A DNA stretch of 6,376 bases. It comes from Flavobacteriales bacterium. GTDB taxonomy: Bacteria; Bacteroidota; Bacteroidia; Flavobacteriales_D; Sanyastnellaceae. The stretch lies in the NCBI GenBank assembly GCA_947457285.1, contig CANGVZ010000126.1:1-6376 (forward strand), written 5' to 3'. Below the pieces are notes generated by a model. The model saw nothing but the letters and a program-made list of their open reading frames with translations, was not told where the DNA came from and ran no database searches. Numbering within the stretch: the stretch's first letter is position 1; each line of letters starts with the position of its first letter. Shown here one piece after another: positions 1 through 6,376 of the stretch. Made by a program: the position numbers and the translations under genes.

Positions 1-1
1 C

Positions 2-1633
2 AACTTCCGAGATAGTTTTGGAAAATCAGATATTTATTATGTAGAAAAAACAGACGGCGGATGGTCCAAGCCAGTCAATGCGGGTGCCAGTGTTAACAGT
101 GCCTACAGTGAAATATTCCCCAATGTACATGCCGACGGGTCAATCAGTTTTAGCTCTAATCGCCCTGATGTATTGAAAGGACTTAATGTATTTAGATGCC
201 ATCTCGACTCTACTGGTTTTTTGCCTCCCCAACTTTTGCCCGAACCTATCAATTCGAATGCAGACGACTTTTCTTTTTACCTCAATCCCGCTGAGGAAAA
301 CGGTTATATATCCTCAAATAGAAATGGGAATGATGACGTGTTTGAGGTTAAAATGATTCGACCTTATTTCGAAGAAATTAAATTACAAGAAAAAAATTCC
401 TATTGCTATCACTTCTTCGATGAAACGGAGTATCAAATAGATTCACTGCCTTTAAAGTATGAATGGGAGTTTGAAGATGGAATAAAAATTCGAGCAGTGG
501 AAGCTGATTACTGCTTTTCTTCTCCTGGTAATTACACTGTAAAACTCAACATCATTGATACACTTACCAATGATCTATTCTTCTCTCAAGGCGAATTTCA
601 AGTGGAAGTACTCGATATTGAGCAACCCTATATCGAATGCCCCGATACGATTGCAACAGGTAGTTTGATGACATTGCACGGTCGCAATTCATATTTACCA
701 AATTTTCAAATAGGCACATACCATTGGTTCATTGAAAACAACTATCTCACGGGTGAGGAAGTAACATATACATTCGCCAAAGACGGACCTTATAAAGTAA
801 TCATGGGTTTGCGTAGTAAGGCGGATAGTCTAGGTCTAGTAAATCAAAAGGCCGTAGAAAAAACGGTAGTAGCTGTTACAGGATTTGTAAATGAACCTGT
901 TTACGCTCAACAGTCCCCAACGCCATCTAATCAGCAGGACAGCGACATTTTCGAGTATTTGCCCGACAGCTTAAAATTCGATAGCAAATTGCCTGATGAA
1001 ACAGTTTTCAGAGTGGAGATTTTAAAGTCTGAAGAAAGAAAATCACAACTGGACACCATCTTCGATAACATGAGAGGTTTGTATCCTATTTATGAAACCT
1101 TCATTTCCAAAGACAGCAGTTATAGCTATGCGGCAGGCGAAACAGCATCGCTGGAATCTTCTTATACGATCTATCGGAACCTAAAAGATAAGAACTACGA
1201 AAACGCAGAAGTAAAGGCCTACCTTCCAAAGAGTGTTGTCAACTTGGACAGTTTGGACAACATCAGCGAAGAGGACTTGCGCAAAGCGGTATTGAGAACG
1301 GGCAACGTATTTTTCCCTAAAAATGAATACACGCTGCAAGCTGGATCTGAGGCTGTTTTAGATAAAGTGATTCGATTGATGAAAAAATACCCATCTTTGC
1401 TCATACAAATTAGTGCTCACACCGACGACTCGGGAACTTTGGAACACAATTTGAAATTGTCGGAGCGTCGCGCTGCCTCGGTGTTAAATTATTTCATGCA
1501 AAATGGAATTCCCAAGGAAAGATTGAAGAGTGTAGGCTTCGGAATGCAAAAACCCATCGCTGATAATACTACCGAAGAAGGCAAGCGACAAAATCGACGT
1601 GTAGAATTTGAGACAATAGACAATACAAATTAG
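2..1633 (+). CDS. PD40/PKD-like/OmpA-domain outer-membrane-associated protein, 5'-truncated by the window edge
   Basis: The reading frame is open from base 2 to a TAG stop at 1631-1633, giving 543 visible residues. The true start lies outside the window; a TTG at 173 falls inside a conserved repeat and is not a credible start. Residues about 1-115 are PD40 beta-propeller repeats, with blade motifs such as GGWSKPVNAG (19-28), FSSNR (50-54) and ISSNR (103-107). Two PKD-like beta-sandwich regions follow: about 150-203, with FSSPGNYTVKLNIID at 172-186, and about 210-292, with TFAKDGPYKVIMGL at 257-270. Residues about 335-409 resemble a SPOR domain. Residues about 432-537 form an OmpA C-terminal peptidoglycan-binding domain; Asp475 (in HTD) and Arg490 (in LSERR) sit 15 apart, matching the known diaminopimelate-binding Asp/Arg pair of OmpA. 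The likely role is a periplasmic or outer-membrane-linked protein anchored to peptidoglycan. Its propeller resembles that of PorE-like type IX secretion accessory proteins, but membership of that system is not shown. The next gene starts 7 bases downstream. Confidence 0.9.
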   Translation, partial: NFRDSFGKSDIYYVEKTDGGWSKPVNAGASVNSAYSEIFPNVHADGSISFSSNRPDVLKGLNVFRCHLDSTGFLPPQLLPEPINSNADDFSFYLNPAEENGYISSNRNGNDDVFEVKMIRPYFEEIKLQEKNSYCYHFFDETEYQIDSLPLKYEWEFEDGIKIRAVEADYCFSSPGNYTVKLNIIDTLTNDLFFSQGEFQVEVLDIEQPYIECPDTIATGSLMTLHGRNSYLPNFQIGTYHWFIENNYLTGEEVTYTFAKDGPYKVIMGLRSKADSLGLVNQKAVEKTVVAVTGFVNEPVYAQQSPTPSNQQDSDIFEYLPDSLKFDSKLPDETVFRVEILKSEERKSQLDTIFDNMRGLYPIYETFISKDSSYSYAAGETASLESSYTIYRNLKDKNYENAEVKAYLPKSVVNLDSLDNISEEDLRKAVLRTGNVFFPKNEYTLQAGSEAVLDKVIRLMKKYPSLLIQISAHTDDSGTLEHNLKLSERRAASVLNYFMQNGIPKERLKSVGFGMQKPIADNTTEEGKRQNRRVEFETIDNTN

Positions 1634-1640
1634 TGATTTA

Positions 1641-2600
1641 ATGAAAACACTCATCTCTGCCCTATTATGCTTGAATATTCTTTCATCAATAGCGCAGCAA
1701 GTGCCAGCAGCTGAAGAGAATATTCCTTTTTTAGTCACCTTCGGTAAAGAAAGCGCTACAGGCTGGGGTGATGACGATTATTGTCAAATATTCTTTTTCG
1801 TTGTACCAGAAAACACGACCAATCCTATTTATATCCGCGTCTTTGATCCCGACATCGGTGGTGCTCATGATGAAATCAGAGTTGCCTGGAATACCAAAAC
1901 ACGATTCTCCGTTTTTGGAGGAGCAGGCACCATTTCGAATGCTGACGCTAAAGGAGTGGATCCTACAGGAAACTTTAAAAGTGGATCTCAACTTGCAACC
2001 AAAGTTTTTGATCAGGAAAAATACGATAATGACTGGTACACTTTCGGGCCGTTTTATCCCAAAGAAGGTGAGTTAGACCGTCAGTTCGGTGGCTATGTAT
2101 TTAAAGTCGTTTGTGAAGGAATAGCAGGTGATGATGGAAATCTTTATCGTTACTTCCTTAGCAGTGATGCCAATAAGAACATGCCTATAGATGGCGGTAA
2201 TGCATTCACTTATGAATATACTTTCAGAATGCATGACGATCCGAAACAAGTCTCACACATTTATCCATTCATCGATAGCAAGGTAACGAGTGTAAAACAA
2301 ACCAATTTTGACTGGGACAATGACGGCATCATCAAGATTGTCTCAAAAGTTAAACCTGGAATATTAGTGAAGACCTCCGGAGAAAACGAATGGAGCAATA
2401 GTGAGCATAAAATCGAAAAAGACGAGCTAAACTCTTCACTCGATTTTCAGTTTATCAAAAGTAAAAACGCCATTGCCCGAAATAACGTTGTCATCTCGAT
2501 TCGAAATCAATATGGCGAGCTCCTTCCCTTCTATGCCGTTCCTATCGGCGGAATTCCCAAGTATAAAGCAAAGGTGCAAGGTGAGCAACAAAGACGATAA
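1641..2600 (+). CDS. Secreted protein of unknown function, partner of the upstream OmpA-domain gene
   Basis: This is a 319-residue protein starting at ATG 1641 and ending at TAA 2598-2600. I do not recognise a named family. The N-terminus is a good Sec signal peptide: Lys2, a hydrophobic stretch at about 4-16, and a probable cleavage after SSIA (residue 18). No lipobox is apparent. The mature part is rich in aromatic residues, glycine and aspartate and looks all-beta. Notable segments are TGWGDDDYCQIFFFVVP (40-56), IYIRVFDPDIGGAHDE (63-78), GYVFKVVCEGIAGDDGNLYR (151-170), a DWDNDG calcium-loop-like motif (224-229) and a C-terminal stretch NVVISIRNQYGELLPF (282-297). The segment at 63-78 loosely recalls calcium-binding pre-peptidase-type beta-sandwich domains, but this is a weak resemblance. 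There is no Shine-Dalgarno sequence. The gene begins 7 bases after the OmpA-domain gene, so co-transcription is likely. The protein probably acts in the periplasm or at the outer membrane. No T9SS C-terminal sorting domain is evident. Confidence 0.85.
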   Translation: MKTLISALLCLNILSSIAQQVPAAEENIPFLVTFGKESATGWGDDDYCQIFFFVVPENTTNPIYIRVFDPDIGGAHDEIRVAWNTKTRFSVFGGAGTISNADAKGVDPTGNFKSGSQLATKVFDQEKYDNDWYTFGPFYPKEGELDRQFGGYVFKVVCEGIAGDDGNLYRYFLSSDANKNMPIDGGNAFTYEYTFRMHDDPKQVSHIYPFIDSKVTSVKQTNFDWDNDGIIKIVSKVKPGILVKTSGENEWSNSEHKIEKDELNSSLDFQFIKSKNAIARNNVVISIRNQYGELLPFYAVPIGGIPKYKAKVQGEQQRR

Positions 2601-2633
2601 AAAAAAGGCTGTCATTTTTGACAGCCTTTTTTT
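2599..2633. terminator. Bidirectional intrinsic terminator between convergent genes
   Basis: A perfect 8-base-pair stem is formed by GGCTGTCA (2607-2614) and TGACAGCC (2619-2626) around a TTTT loop (2615-2618). It is preceded by eight A (2599-2606) and followed by seven T (2627-2633). Read on either strand, the hairpin ends in a U-rich tract, so it should stop transcription both from the secreted-protein gene and from ftsA. The A-run overlaps the TAA stop of the plus-strand gene. The minus-strand ftsA stop is 24 bases beyond the T-run. Confidence 0.92.
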
Positions 2634-2657
2634 ATTAATTAACCCTAAATCAAATAA

Positions 2658-3986
2658 TCAATCATCTTCTGTTTCCAGAAAATCTCTTACTTTCTGTAAG
2701 AAGTTAAAACCTCTGCTCTTTGGTTTTGGAGCCTTTTCGATTTTTTCTTCTTGTTCTATTGAATCTTGCGGAGCAGCTGCTGCAGGAGTCTCTTCTTTTG
2801 GAGTCTCTTCAACGACTGTACGCTTGCCATTCTTTTCCAATTCTTCAATCCCCATGATTACCAAGCCTACACCGGTGCTCATCGATGGTTGAAGCATATC
2901 TTCTGAAGGTGCCTTTGAAACGTGTTCATTTGGGAAACCAATGCGACAGGTGAGGCCTGTGACATATTCCACCAATTGTTTCATGTGTTTCAACTGTGCG
3001 CCACCACCAGTGATAACGATACCGCCAATCAATTGCTTTTCAAAGCCACTGCTGCGGATTTCGTAATGTACGTGTTCTAATATCTCTGTCATACGTGCCT
3101 CGATAATGTGAGCGAGGTTGCGCACGCTTATTTCCTTTGGGTCGCGACCTTTCAATCCCGGAATCACCACGATATCGGTGTCTTTATTTTCTACAGCCAA
3201 TGAGCTACCGAACTTTACTTTCAGTTGCTCCGCTTGATTGCGCATGATCGTGCAGCCCTGCTTGATATCTTCTGTAATGATATTACCACCGAATGGAATC
3301 ACAGCAGTATGGCGAATGATACCATCTTGGAAAATGGCAACGTCCGTTGTACCACCGCCGATATCAACCAAAGCAATTCCAGCTTCCTTCTCTTCTTCTG
3401 TAAGAGCTGCTGCGCTGCTCGCGAGCGGTTCTAATGTAAGATCCGCTACGGTAAGACCTGCTTTAGTAACACACTTATAGATATTGCGAATGGCGCCCAT
3501 CTGTCCGGTGATGATATGGAAGTTCGCTTGCATACGCGAACCGCACATGCCAATCGGATCCTTGATACCACCTTCCGAATCAACTGTAAATTCTTGAGGT
3601 AATACGTGAATGATCTCCTCGCCTGGAAGCATTGTCATGTTTTCCATGTTCTCGATCATAGCATCCACATCTGCTTGCTCAATTTCATCCTCTGGGTTGC
3701 GACGTGTGCGCGTATCCTCGATTTGCAAGCTTTTGATATGCTGTCCGGCAATACCTACGTTTACGAGTTCGATATTGACACCGCTCTTCTCGGAAGCCTC
3801 GGCAACAGCTGCCTTTATACTCGCAACGGTCTTCTCGATGTTGGCCACCACTCCGCGGCTAACACCAATGCTTTCGCTTTTTCCAATGCCGAGAATTTCA
3901 ATCTTACCATTCTCAGTGCGGCGCCCCACCAAGCAGGCGATCTTTGTGGTTCCAATGTCTAAGCCAACGATGATATCTGAATTCAT
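2658..3986 (-). CDS. ftsA: Cell division protein FtsA
   Basis: FtsA is the actin-like ATPase that tethers FtsZ filaments to the inner membrane and recruits later divisome proteins. The 442-residue product has the expected order: phosphate-1 motif GLDIGTTKIACLVG (8-21), an inserted 1C domain at about 85-165, phosphate-2 motif VDIGGGTTDVAIF (207-219) and adenosine motif ITGGGAQL (325-332). A low-complexity Glu/Pro/Ala linker spans about 391-423, followed by an amphipathic membrane-targeting helix (RGFNFLQKVRDFLE, 425-438) and an acidic end. Length is typical, allowing for the long linker. The start is ATG (3986-3984), with conserved sequence beginning almost at once and no Shine-Dalgarno sequence. 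It lies 29 bases after the ftsQ stop, so the two are probably one transcript. No ftsZ follows: the next element is a terminator and then a convergent gene. Confidence 0.97.
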   Translation of the reverse strand: MNSDIIVGLDIGTTKIACLVGRRTENGKIEILGIGKSESIGVSRGVVANIEKTVASIKAAVAEASEKSGVNIELVNVGIAGQHIKSLQIEDTRTRRNPEDEIEQADVDAMIENMENMTMLPGEEIIHVLPQEFTVDSEGGIKDPIGMCGSRMQANFHIITGQMGAIRNIYKCVTKAGLTVADLTLEPLASSAAALTEEEKEAGIALVDIGGGTTDVAIFQDGIIRHTAVIPFGGNIITEDIKQGCTIMRNQAEQLKVKFGSSLAVENKDTDIVVIPGLKGRDPKEISVRNLAHIIEARMTEILEHVHYEIRSSGFEKQLIGGIVITGGGAQLKHMKQLVEYVTGLTCRIGFPNEHVSKAPSEDMLQPSMSTGVGLVIMGIEELEKNGKRTVVEETPKEETPAAAAPQDSIEQEEKIEKAPKPKSRGFNFLQKVRDFLETEDD

Positions 3987-4015
3987 GTGGTAGTGTTTAT
4001 CTATTGTTCTGGTTT

Positions 4016-4903
4016 CTATTTTCTTTCACAAACTACTTGTCCTCTGTACTCCAAATGAATGCTATGAAAGGCATTCAAATCGTGAGTGTTCAAGGCACTA
4101 GCATAAAACGTCTGTAGTTTTTTAAATTTTTCTTCCAATTGATTCGCATTTCCGAGGTAGATCTTATGATCACCAACGCGAGGAATGAGAATAAGATTGC
4201 GTGAACCATCAACATAAATGTGGTCCACAAGTGCCTTAGCAAACTCACTTTCATTGATATGTAAAGTGAGATAATACATATCGTCCAATAATGATTTCCT
4301 TGCCCAAGACGCGTTTTCCTTTTTTTCCAAAAGGGACTGCTGAATCACTGGCTCGTTGATTTCGCCAACAAAAACTGGCAGTTTCATAGCAGAACCTGCT
4401 GTCACTGGCATCATGAACCCACTTTTATCAATGTAAAAACTCGAGCCGTCAGCATTGAAAACTCTGGCAATCGGTTCGCGTTGCTTTATTTTTACCACCA
4501 CACGGCCATCAACCGTTGTGAAAACATCTGCGGCAGACACACAAGGGTTGGCGGCAATCCGATCATGGATTTTTTGAATCGGGATGGACTTAATTTTCTT
4601 TCCCACCACGCTGTCATTCTTGGCATTCACGAGTGCTAGAATATCACCCTGAGCAATGAAGAATTTACCATCAATGGGTTCGATTTCTACTTCCACCTTC
4701 CAACAAGATTCTGCGCTTTGTTCTTTACCGGCAAAAGCCAAAAGCGTAATCAACGCCCCGCCGAACAACACGGCAAGCCCGTTGATGACGAGTTTTTTCC
4801 AACGCTTTTTCTTCTTTTTTGGAGAAGCAACAGGCGCCTCCTCCGGAGTCTGTAATGGCTCCAAAGGCTCGTCAGATGCGGTATTTCGAAAGTGGTTGCT
4901 CAC
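4016..4903 (-). CDS. ftsQ: Cell division protein FtsQ
   Basis: FtsQ is a bitopic inner-membrane divisome protein that links early and late division proteins, classically through FtsB and FtsL. The 295-residue product has a short cytoplasmic tail, a basic patch KKKKKRWKK (29-37), one transmembrane helix (about 38-59), a periplasmic POTRA-like domain (about 67-143) ending near VVVKIKQREPIARV (135-148), and a beta domain running to the C-terminus. The ending EYRGQVVCERK (285-295) resembles what I recall of Bacteroidota FtsQ proteins. The start appears to be GTG (4903-4901): the frame is closed by a stop at 4936-4934, there is no ATG between them, and no other start occurs before the membrane helix. 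An ATT at 4924-4922 is the only upstream alternative. murC, which often precedes ftsQ, is absent here. The assignment rests on architecture and on the adjacent ftsA. Confidence 0.93.
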   Translation of the reverse strand: MSNHFRNTASDEPLEPLQTPEEAPVASPKKKKKRWKKLVINGLAVLFGGALITLLAFAGKEQSAESCWKVEVEIEPIDGKFFIAQGDILALVNAKNDSVVGKKIKSIPIQKIHDRIAANPCVSAADVFTTVDGRVVVKIKQREPIARVFNADGSSFYIDKSGFMMPVTAGSAMKLPVFVGEINEPVIQQSLLEKKENASWARKSLLDDMYYLTLHINESEFAKALVDHIYVDGSRNLILIPRVGDHKIYLGNANQLEEKFKKLQTFYASALNTHDLNAFHSIHLEYRGQVVCERK

Positions 4904-4966
4904 GCAGGATTGGCAATACGGAATGGTCCCTATTTAATCCCACTAAGAACAAGATTTTTACAACCT

Positions 4967-4997
4967 ATTATAAAAGAAATATGGAGAACTTATTCAA
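4967..4997 (-). promoter_or_regulatory. Candidate promoter for ftsQ-ftsA
   Basis: Reading the minus strand, TTGAAT (4997-4992) and TATAAT (4972-4967) are separated by 19 bases in the AT-rich gap upstream of ftsQ. This would give a leader of roughly 55-60 bases before the GTG start. The arrangement resembles a sigma-70 promoter with a long spacer. It matches the Bacteroidota consensus (TTG near -33, TAnnTTTG near -7) only partly. ftsQA could instead be transcribed by read-through from the upstream outer-membrane gene, since I see no terminator in the 119-base spacer (4904-5022). Confidence 0.3.
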
Positions 4998-5022
4998 TAT
5001 CGATTGTCAGTAAACCTGTTAA

Positions 5023-6376
5023 TTACTTCACGCGATTCTTCAAATCATCGATTCCCGTCTTGCGGTCGCGGCCCGTCATCTGCGTATTACCCAGGTTGAT
5101 ACTGAGGTTGACTCTGAAAATTCTCGACTCCCAGCCACCACTTGCATCCATATACACTCCGGCAAAGTCTGATATTCCTCTCCACTTGGATGCCCAGAAT
5201 ATATCTCCATAAGTGGCGCGTAAGGTGGCGCGCTCATTCATAAACACATATTTCATCCCCAAATCCAAACTCCACATCGGTTCATTAACAAATGTACCGC
5301 CCCAAATACCGGGGCCTGAATACCAACCGCTGATTTCAAAACCTATGGCCTTGTTCACTGTGAATGTGTTTTGCAAATAGAAGCTGTAGGAGTTTGCTCT
5401 AAGATTGATGGTTCTCTCTTCGGAGAAATTGGCTCTGTTGTGAAGGTGGGTGAAATTAGCGTTCAGATATCCATTCCACCATTTCGTAATTGGAATGGGC
5501 GACCCCAAATTGAACGAGAAATACTCCTGAAACCCTAAATTTTGAGGGCTAATAAATGAACGCTCTACTTCTGTTGTATCCGTAATCTCCGTAAAAAAGT
5601 CTTGCGTGCGGCCATAACCAATGGAAGTATTGACCATATACATAAACGTGTGCGTCAACTCCAAGCTATGCGTCATTTGCGGACGAAGGCTCACATTTCC
5701 CTTGCGATAACTAAGTTCATCTATACGAAATTCAAATGGATTCAAATCCTGATAGCTCGGTCTGTCGATTCTTCGGCTGTATGTAAGATTCAAGGTGTTC
5801 TTTCCATTCAATTCATATGTCAAAGCAGCACTGGGAAAGAAATTGATGTAGTTGCGATCTATCTTTTCGTACTCCCTGGATGTTGTTACAATCAGCTCAC
5901 CTTTGCTCACCGTATGTTCAGCACGCAAGCCCAACTGAATCGACAACTTCTTGATTTGGCGGTTATAATTGAGATAACCGGCATTGATATTCTCCTTATA
6001 CGCAAATGTGTTGGTTCGCGAGCTGTCCACGAAATCAATTCCATTAATAACATTGAAGAAATCAAGATCGTTGTCCGTTTCTACGAGCGACAACTTAAAG
6101 CCCGCTCCCAGCTTGCCTTTCAAGAATGGCTGCTCGTAATCCGCCTTCACCGTTCCGAGCTTGATGACGGTTGAGGTATTATTCTTAAAATTATTTTCAT
6201 AAAGAATAAAACTCTCTGCTGGATTGTAATACTTATTGGGCTGATAGCTATCGCTCCAATGATCGAAATAGCCATAGTCAAAATCTACAACGAGATCATG
6301 TCCAAGAGTGTCTTTAAAATGATAGTTGAGATTGGCGTTGATATTGTCGCGGCGCCCGTCGTTCAAGCTTTGAGCG
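5023..6376 (-). CDS. Outer-membrane beta-barrel (TonB-dependent receptor-like, OMP_b-brl_3 type), 5'-truncated by the window edge
   Basis: The frame is open from the right edge to a TAA stop at 5025-5023, giving 450 visible C-terminal residues. A TTG at 6366 is internal and is not a real start. The visible part is a series of amphipathic beta-strands alternating with polar, aromatic-rich loops, as expected of a large outer-membrane barrel. Family-typical stretches are the strand and loop YSRRIDRPSYQDLNPF (199-214), YRKGNVSLRPQ (223-233) and the C-terminal tail GRDRKTGIDDLKNRVK (435-450). The chain ends in a charged tail rather than a terminal aromatic residue, which I recall as usual for this family. 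The missing N-terminal part would be expected to hold the signal peptide, a carboxypeptidase-regulatory-like domain and a plug. The substrate cannot be deduced. ftsQ lies 119 bases downstream on the same strand. Confidence 0.88.
   Translation of the reverse strand, partial: AQSLNDGRRDNINANLNYHFKDTLGHDLVVDFDYGYFDHWSDSYQPNKYYNPAESFILYENNFKNNTSTVIKLGTVKADYEQPFLKGKLGAGFKLSLVETDNDLDFFNVINGIDFVDSSRTNTFAYKENINAGYLNYNRQIKKLSIQLGLRAEHTVSKGELIVTTSREYEKIDRNYINFFPSAALTYELNGKNTLNLTYSRRIDRPSYQDLNPFEFRIDELSYRKGNVSLRPQMTHSLELTHTFMYMVNTSIGYGRTQDFFTEITDTTEVERSFISPQNLGFQEYFSFNLGSPIPITKWWNGYLNANFTHLHNRANFSEERTINLRANSYSFYLQNTFTVNKAIGFEISGWYSGPGIWGGTFVNEPMWSLDLGMKYVFMNERATLRATYGDIFWASKWRGISDFAGVYMDASGGWESRIFRVNLSINLGNTQMTGRDRKTGIDDLKNRVK

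Noticed and set aside
173..175. TTG as the start of the OmpA-domain gene
   Set aside because: The frame is open to base 2 and the upstream residues continue a PD40 repeat (KSDIYYVEK, then GGWSKPVNAG), so the gene is simply cut by the window edge.
1484..1738. 84-residue minus-strand open frame spanning the junction of the first two genes
   Set aside because: It is antisense to the conserved OmpA domain and the signal peptide of the next gene, and shows no independent coding signal.
2473..2892. 139-residue plus-strand open frame across the convergent junction
   Set aside because: It overlaps the end of the secreted-protein gene in another frame, runs through the terminator hairpin and ends antisense to ftsA. 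Its translation is low-complexity.
3606..3993. Two overlapping plus-strand open frames of 118 and 127 residues
   Set aside because: Both are antisense to the conserved N-terminal half of ftsA and have low-complexity, Ser/Ile/Ala-rich products typical of shadow frames.
4656..5212. Several plus-strand open frames around the ftsQ upstream gap
   Set aside because: They overlap the ftsQ 5' end or the receptor 3' end in antisense and disagree with the strong coding signal of those genes. The gap itself is too short for a convincing gene.
5602..6174. 190-residue plus-strand open frame
   Set aside because: It lies wholly antisense to the receptor gene. Its product has no domain, signal or motif I recognise, while the opposite strand gives clear family sequence.
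6364..6366. TTG as the start of the outer-membrane receptor gene
   Set aside because: The frame stays open to the right edge, and a barrel protein of this family needs a signal peptide and N-terminal domains that are not in the window.
1..6376. A new defence, mobile or RNA-based system
   Set aside because: I found no repeat array, transposase, integrase, tRNA, toxin-antitoxin pair or long structured non-coding stretch. Almost all of the window is accounted for by five envelope and division genes.

Overview
The window looks like chromosomal DNA from a member of the Bacteroidota. The evidence is the FtsA and FtsQ sequences, a PD40/PKD/OmpA-type envelope protein, and an outer-membrane beta-barrel of the OMP_b-brl_3 kind. 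In addition, none of the three visible start codons has a recognisable Shine-Dalgarno sequence, which is usual in this phylum. I cannot place it below phylum level from the sequence alone.

Layout. (1) Positions 2-2600, plus strand: the 3' part of a large PD40/PKD/OmpA-domain gene that enters from the left edge. Only 7 bases separate it from a gene for a secreted protein of unknown function, and the two look co-transcribed. (2) Positions 2599-2633: a strong hairpin flanked by an A-run and a T-run, well placed to terminate transcription from both sides. (3) Positions 2658-4903, minus strand: the cell-division pair ftsQ-ftsA, converging on the first pair of genes. (4) Positions 4904-5022: a 119-base spacer with a weak promoter candidate for ftsQA. 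(5) Positions 5023-6376, minus strand: the 3' part of an outer-membrane beta-barrel receptor gene that runs off the right edge. No stretch over 300 bases lacks a gene.

How the genes work together. FtsQ (single-pass, periplasmic POTRA and beta domains) and FtsA (actin-like, with a C-terminal amphipathic helix) are divisome partners, and FtsA would tether FtsZ. ftsZ does not follow ftsA and murC does not precede ftsQ, so the pair is detached from the usual division/cell-wall cluster. The left-hand genes encode envelope proteins: a peptidoglycan-anchored protein and a probably exported partner. The right-hand gene encodes an outer-membrane barrel. Their proximity to ftsQA need not imply shared function.

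I see no RNA gene, mobile element, CRISPR array or recognised defence system. The items most worth following up are an apparent SPOR-like domain placed before the OmpA domain in the first gene, the unassigned secreted partner, and the broken division-gene order.
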